The translations under genes and the position numbers were made by a program. The notes under the pieces are model-generated. The model was not told where the DNA came from and ran no database searches. It saw only the letters and a program-made list of their open reading frames with translations. A stretch of 64,000 bases of DNA from Imbricaverruca yamaguchii. Lineage: Eukaryota; Arthropoda; Thecostraca; Neoverrucidae. Location: positions 1,364,501-1,428,500 of the forward strand of contig JAOTOL010001656.1 in assembly GCA_034440575.1 (NCBI GenBank), written 5' to 3'. Positions 61,401 to 64,000 of this stretch are shown one piece after another; the first letter of the stretch is position 1; each line of letters starts with the position of its first letter.

Positions 61401-62677
61401 GGGTGTCAGACCTGCAGACTCCATTGACACCCGAGACGGCCCAGAGAGCACTGCTCACACTCAGACCAGACCGGCCGCGCCGGTGTTGAGCATATACAAA
61501 CAGCGGCGGCCGACAGCGGCCACCCCTGCTGCTGACCGCTGACCTAGTTACTCTTGCACGCCGCCGCCGCCCCCCCCCAGTCTGAGCTCTCATTCTACCG
61601 ATGAAGCAGACGGGGCACGGTGGCACTCACTTACTCGCTCACTCACTCCCAATCGCCCCCACGCGCTTTACCAATCGATCGATCAGACAAGTGCGCACTG
61701 TCTTTTTCATTCAGTCGCACTTCATTCAGTTCATTTCTTCATTCATTCGCACACCTATTTTAAATCAGCCTTCCGCTACTCGTGTAGCTGCCCGGTGGGT
61801 CTGGACTATATAAGATGGTGGTTGGTGGTGCAGTCTGACCCGCCGGGTCGGCTGTGCCCAGACCACCTGCAACCGAGACGTAATAAGAGTGACCGGATTA
61901 TTGTGATCATTGACTATTAACAAGAAATGCAAATAATGCCGAGCTTACATAGTTGCTAGTCGATCGTTCAAGCTGATGTTAAGCACGTGGCGGGCTGAAA
62001 AGTACTATTTAGTCAGTAACGTCACTGGTATGACGTCACTGCGAGGCAAACCTACTGTGGAATCCGACAATGAAAAATGCTAATGATCGTGATGCTAACA
62101 GCTCTGGTTCTGTCAAATTTTGCAACCATTCAGCACCTACAGCCTGGGTGTATATGCAACTGACTGTTCGATGTTTACGAAGTCTGCTACATTTAAATCG
62201 AAATGCTTTCGATATATCTTTAGATGGTGATAAGCCTGCGCTCGATTTGTAAGTTGGTCAAAATCATGTCATGAAATGTCTAGCCCATGCAGCAATCCAA
62301 GCCCGCAATGAAGTCCCAAGGCTCGGGAACTCTTCTAGTCCTATGACCCTATATATCGTATCCTAAGGCCTTGAGGAAATATCAGTACCATACCTCTGTG
62401 GTCGCTCCAATCACTCTGTCAGTGGGGTCTCTCACTTCTGACAGCCCTCAAAACCCCGTCAGTCCTGTGATTGCTTGGGAAACCCGGAGCCACATAGACA
62501 CTCCCAAATGTCCACACCAGACCCAAGTTTCTATGGCAATAAAAGGTCCTGTGTCAGTCGCAAGGCCCTCTAATAGTCCCAGATGCATAAAATATGATAT
62601 TACCTGACCGATACCATTATCATAATTATCTTGCATTTTATGTCACCTTAGCATTCACGTTGTCGTGTGTGTTGCAG
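61401..62677. other. Region between TG repeat and signal-peptide exon
   Basis: GC-rich to 61600, then the TATA region. The rest would be the first intron of the putative gene. The exon with the start codon was not identified; ATGAAGTCCC at 62305 is a weak candidate because the donor GTCCC is poor. Confidence 0.35.
61807..61840 (+). promoter_or_regulatory. TATA box and initiator-like site of a putative secreted-protein gene
   Basis: TATATAAG at 61807 is followed by GCAGTCTGACC at 61830-61840, the expected start region 25-32 bases downstream. The first possible donor is GAGAC|GTAATA (61880). The downstream exon at 62678 encodes a signal-peptide-like segment, which fits a TATA-driven gene. The link between promoter and exon is inferred. 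Confidence 0.4.
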
Positions 62678-62742
62678 GCGGTCGGTGACAGCCGTGCTGC
62701 TGGGCCTCCTCGTGCTGGAAGTGTTGCAGGGCGCCACAGCAC
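62678..62742 (+). CDS. Putative signal-peptide exon of an unidentified secreted protein
   Basis: The 65-bp segment is bounded by a good acceptor (CGTGTGTGTTGCAG) and donor (GCAC|GTGAGC). In the frame starting at 62679 it reads RSVTAVLLGLLVLEVLQGAT and then Ala: a basic start, a hydrophobic core and a small-residue end with an AxA-like cleavage pattern. This is a textbook secretory signal peptide lacking only its initiator Met, which would lie in the preceding exon and contribute two bases of the Arg-preceding codon. The exon ends in phase 1. The continuing exons lie beyond or are hidden by the 31-bp array; the mature protein is not visible. Confidence 0.5.
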
Positions 62743-62744
62743 GT

Positions 62745-63240
62745 GAGCAACTCCACTTTGTGGTGTGCTACACTGGGTCAACTCCACTCTGGTGTATGCT
62801 ACACTAGGTCAAATCCACTCCGGTGTGTGCTACACTAGGTCAAATCAACTCCGGTGTGTGCTACACTAGGTCAAATCAACTCCGGTGTGTGCTACACTAG
62901 GTCAAATCCACTCCGGTGTGTGCTACACAAGGTCAACCCAACTCCGGTGTGTGCTACACTTGGTCAACTCCACTCCGGTGCGCGTTGCACTAGGTCAATT
63001 CCACTCCTGTGTGTGCTACACTAGGCCAACTCCACTTCGTGATGTTCTACACTAGGTGAACTCCACTCCAGGATGACCTACACTAGGCCAATTCCACTCC
63101 AGGGTGTGCTACACTAGGTCAACTTCACTTTTGGGTGTGCTACACTGGTTCAACTCCACTCCGGGGTATGCTACATTAGGTCAACTCCACACTGGGGTGT
63201 GCTGCACAAGGCCGACTTCACTCCAGGGTGTGCTTGGAAG
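62745..63240. repeat. 31-bp tandem repeat, about 16 copies
   Basis: The unit is CTCCGGTGTGTGCTACACTA plus GGTCAAATCAA, with spacing of 31 bp (62821, 62852, 62883). Copies diverge to the right. It starts directly after the putative signal-peptide exon, inside its downstream intron. Confidence 0.92.
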
Positions 63241-63805
63241 TGGTAATGGGACAACCTATCTACACCCTAAATATATAGTGGATAAATATCGCACGCAAGG
63301 TTCTCAACGCGAATTATTTAGTGAGATGTATATTGCCACATAAAAGTACCGAATAGGCTACATGCATCGGTGCGACACTTATCGCAACGACCCAACGTTT
63401 TCCAACATTTGCGCGGATTGCGGTCACCAGAAAATAAGAGATAGTGGCGTTGGCTAACCATGCAACCCTAGATTAATTAGAACTGTTTGCTTTTATGTTA
63501 ATCACATACGCGCATATACAACACCCGGCATAACATGCACATTGTCCCCTATGACTACGAGGAAAGCCATGAGAATATGACAAACACTATGACAAACTTC
63601 GGTGGTGTCTAAAGCAACTGGCTCTTAGTTTTCCGTCAGAGTACCAAACCAGCGCATTGCTGTGATTGGCACTCGTGGATCGTGAACCACTCGTCGTATT
63701 TGGTGGCGAGGAGGTTGGTACGCTCATTTTACCGCCAACAGATAATCTCCACAAACAGCCGACGTCGGAGAGATACGACACAGTTGTTATGAAGTGGAGA
63801 GAAGA
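63241..63805. other. Intergenic or intronic, no gene seen
   Basis: No coding or element signal recognised. Confidence 0.4.
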
Positions 63806-63811
63806 TACACA

Positions 63812-64000
63812 ACACAGCACACAAAGCCAAACACAGCACACAACACAGCACACAACACAGCACACAACACAGCACACAACACAGCACACAACACAGCACA
63901 CAACACAGCACACAACACAGCACACAACACAGCACACAGCCACACAACACAGCACACAACACAGCACACAACACAGCACGCAACACAGCACACAACACAG
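63812..64000. repeat. 12-bp minisatellite (CAACACAGCACA)n, continues past the window
   Basis: About fifteen units, with one CAGCACACAGCC variant near 63940. The array runs to the end of the window. The Cys/Val frames on the minus strand are artefacts. Confidence 0.95.

Noticed and set aside
63812..64000. A CRISPR-like direct repeat array
   Set aside because: Units are contiguous 12-mers with no spacers, and the genome is eukaryotic.

Overview
The window looks like animal nuclear DNA, most likely from an arthropod and plausibly a crustacean. Genes are intron-split with GT-AG junctions. Non-LTR retrotransposon remnants of the CR1 and I types, TIR elements, a tRNA-derived SINE and very many mini- and microsatellites fill most of the space. 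A short CCTAA-type tract (the arthropod telomere repeat class) near 20.67 kb is the only direct hint of the phylum. No operons, CRISPR arrays or rRNA genes are seen. Most long open frames are artefacts of GC-rich tandem repeats whose unit length is divisible by three (12, 21, 30, 33, 48, 75, 99 bp), so several frames stay open at once.

The one gene I can identify with confidence is PEX13 (peroxin-13, peroxisomal import docking protein) on the + strand. Seven coding exons run from 17169 to at least 26314, and every exon junction keeps the reading frame. The protein has a KPWE-type N-terminus, a Tyr/Gly-rich region, the conserved Pex13 core, a transmembrane segment and a C-terminal SH3 domain. 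Its last exon runs into a 21-bp coding minisatellite (heptapeptide VQAAAGP) that is split by a minus-strand LINE 3' end carrying an in-frame stop. A second possible gene starts near the right end: a TATA box at 61807 and a 65-bp exon at 62678-62742 that encodes a signal-peptide-like segment.

Layout. 0-6 kb: a TA microsatellite, a 91-bp array, a 12-bp GC-rich array, a dispersed repeat and a 377-bp tandem duplication. 6-17 kb: mostly CpG-depleted unique DNA with two CR1 remnants and a hAT-like foldback element. 17-27.6 kb: PEX13, with a MITE, a SINE and a 99-bp array in its introns. 27.6-35 kb: mostly unannotated, with a 75-bp array, an I-type LINE 3' fragment and a TIR element. 35.5-38.6 kb: a minus-strand CR1 element with an SGNH-esterase ORF1 and a deleted reverse-transcriptase core. 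40-45.7 kb: a nearly full-length but broken I-type LINE with RNase H, whose sense strand is very poor in G. 46.4-48.9 kb: four adjacent minisatellites. 52.7-56.2 kb: a 3.5-kb array of a 33-bp unit. 57.1-58.1 kb: an unrelated 33-bp array. 58.4-59.05 kb: a long inverted-repeat element. 59-64 kb: TA and TG microsatellites, the putative secreted-protein gene start, and 31-bp and 12-bp arrays.

No cooperating gene system is evident. The main biological interest is how repeats and transposons have reshaped PEX13, together with several undescribed-looking non-autonomous elements.
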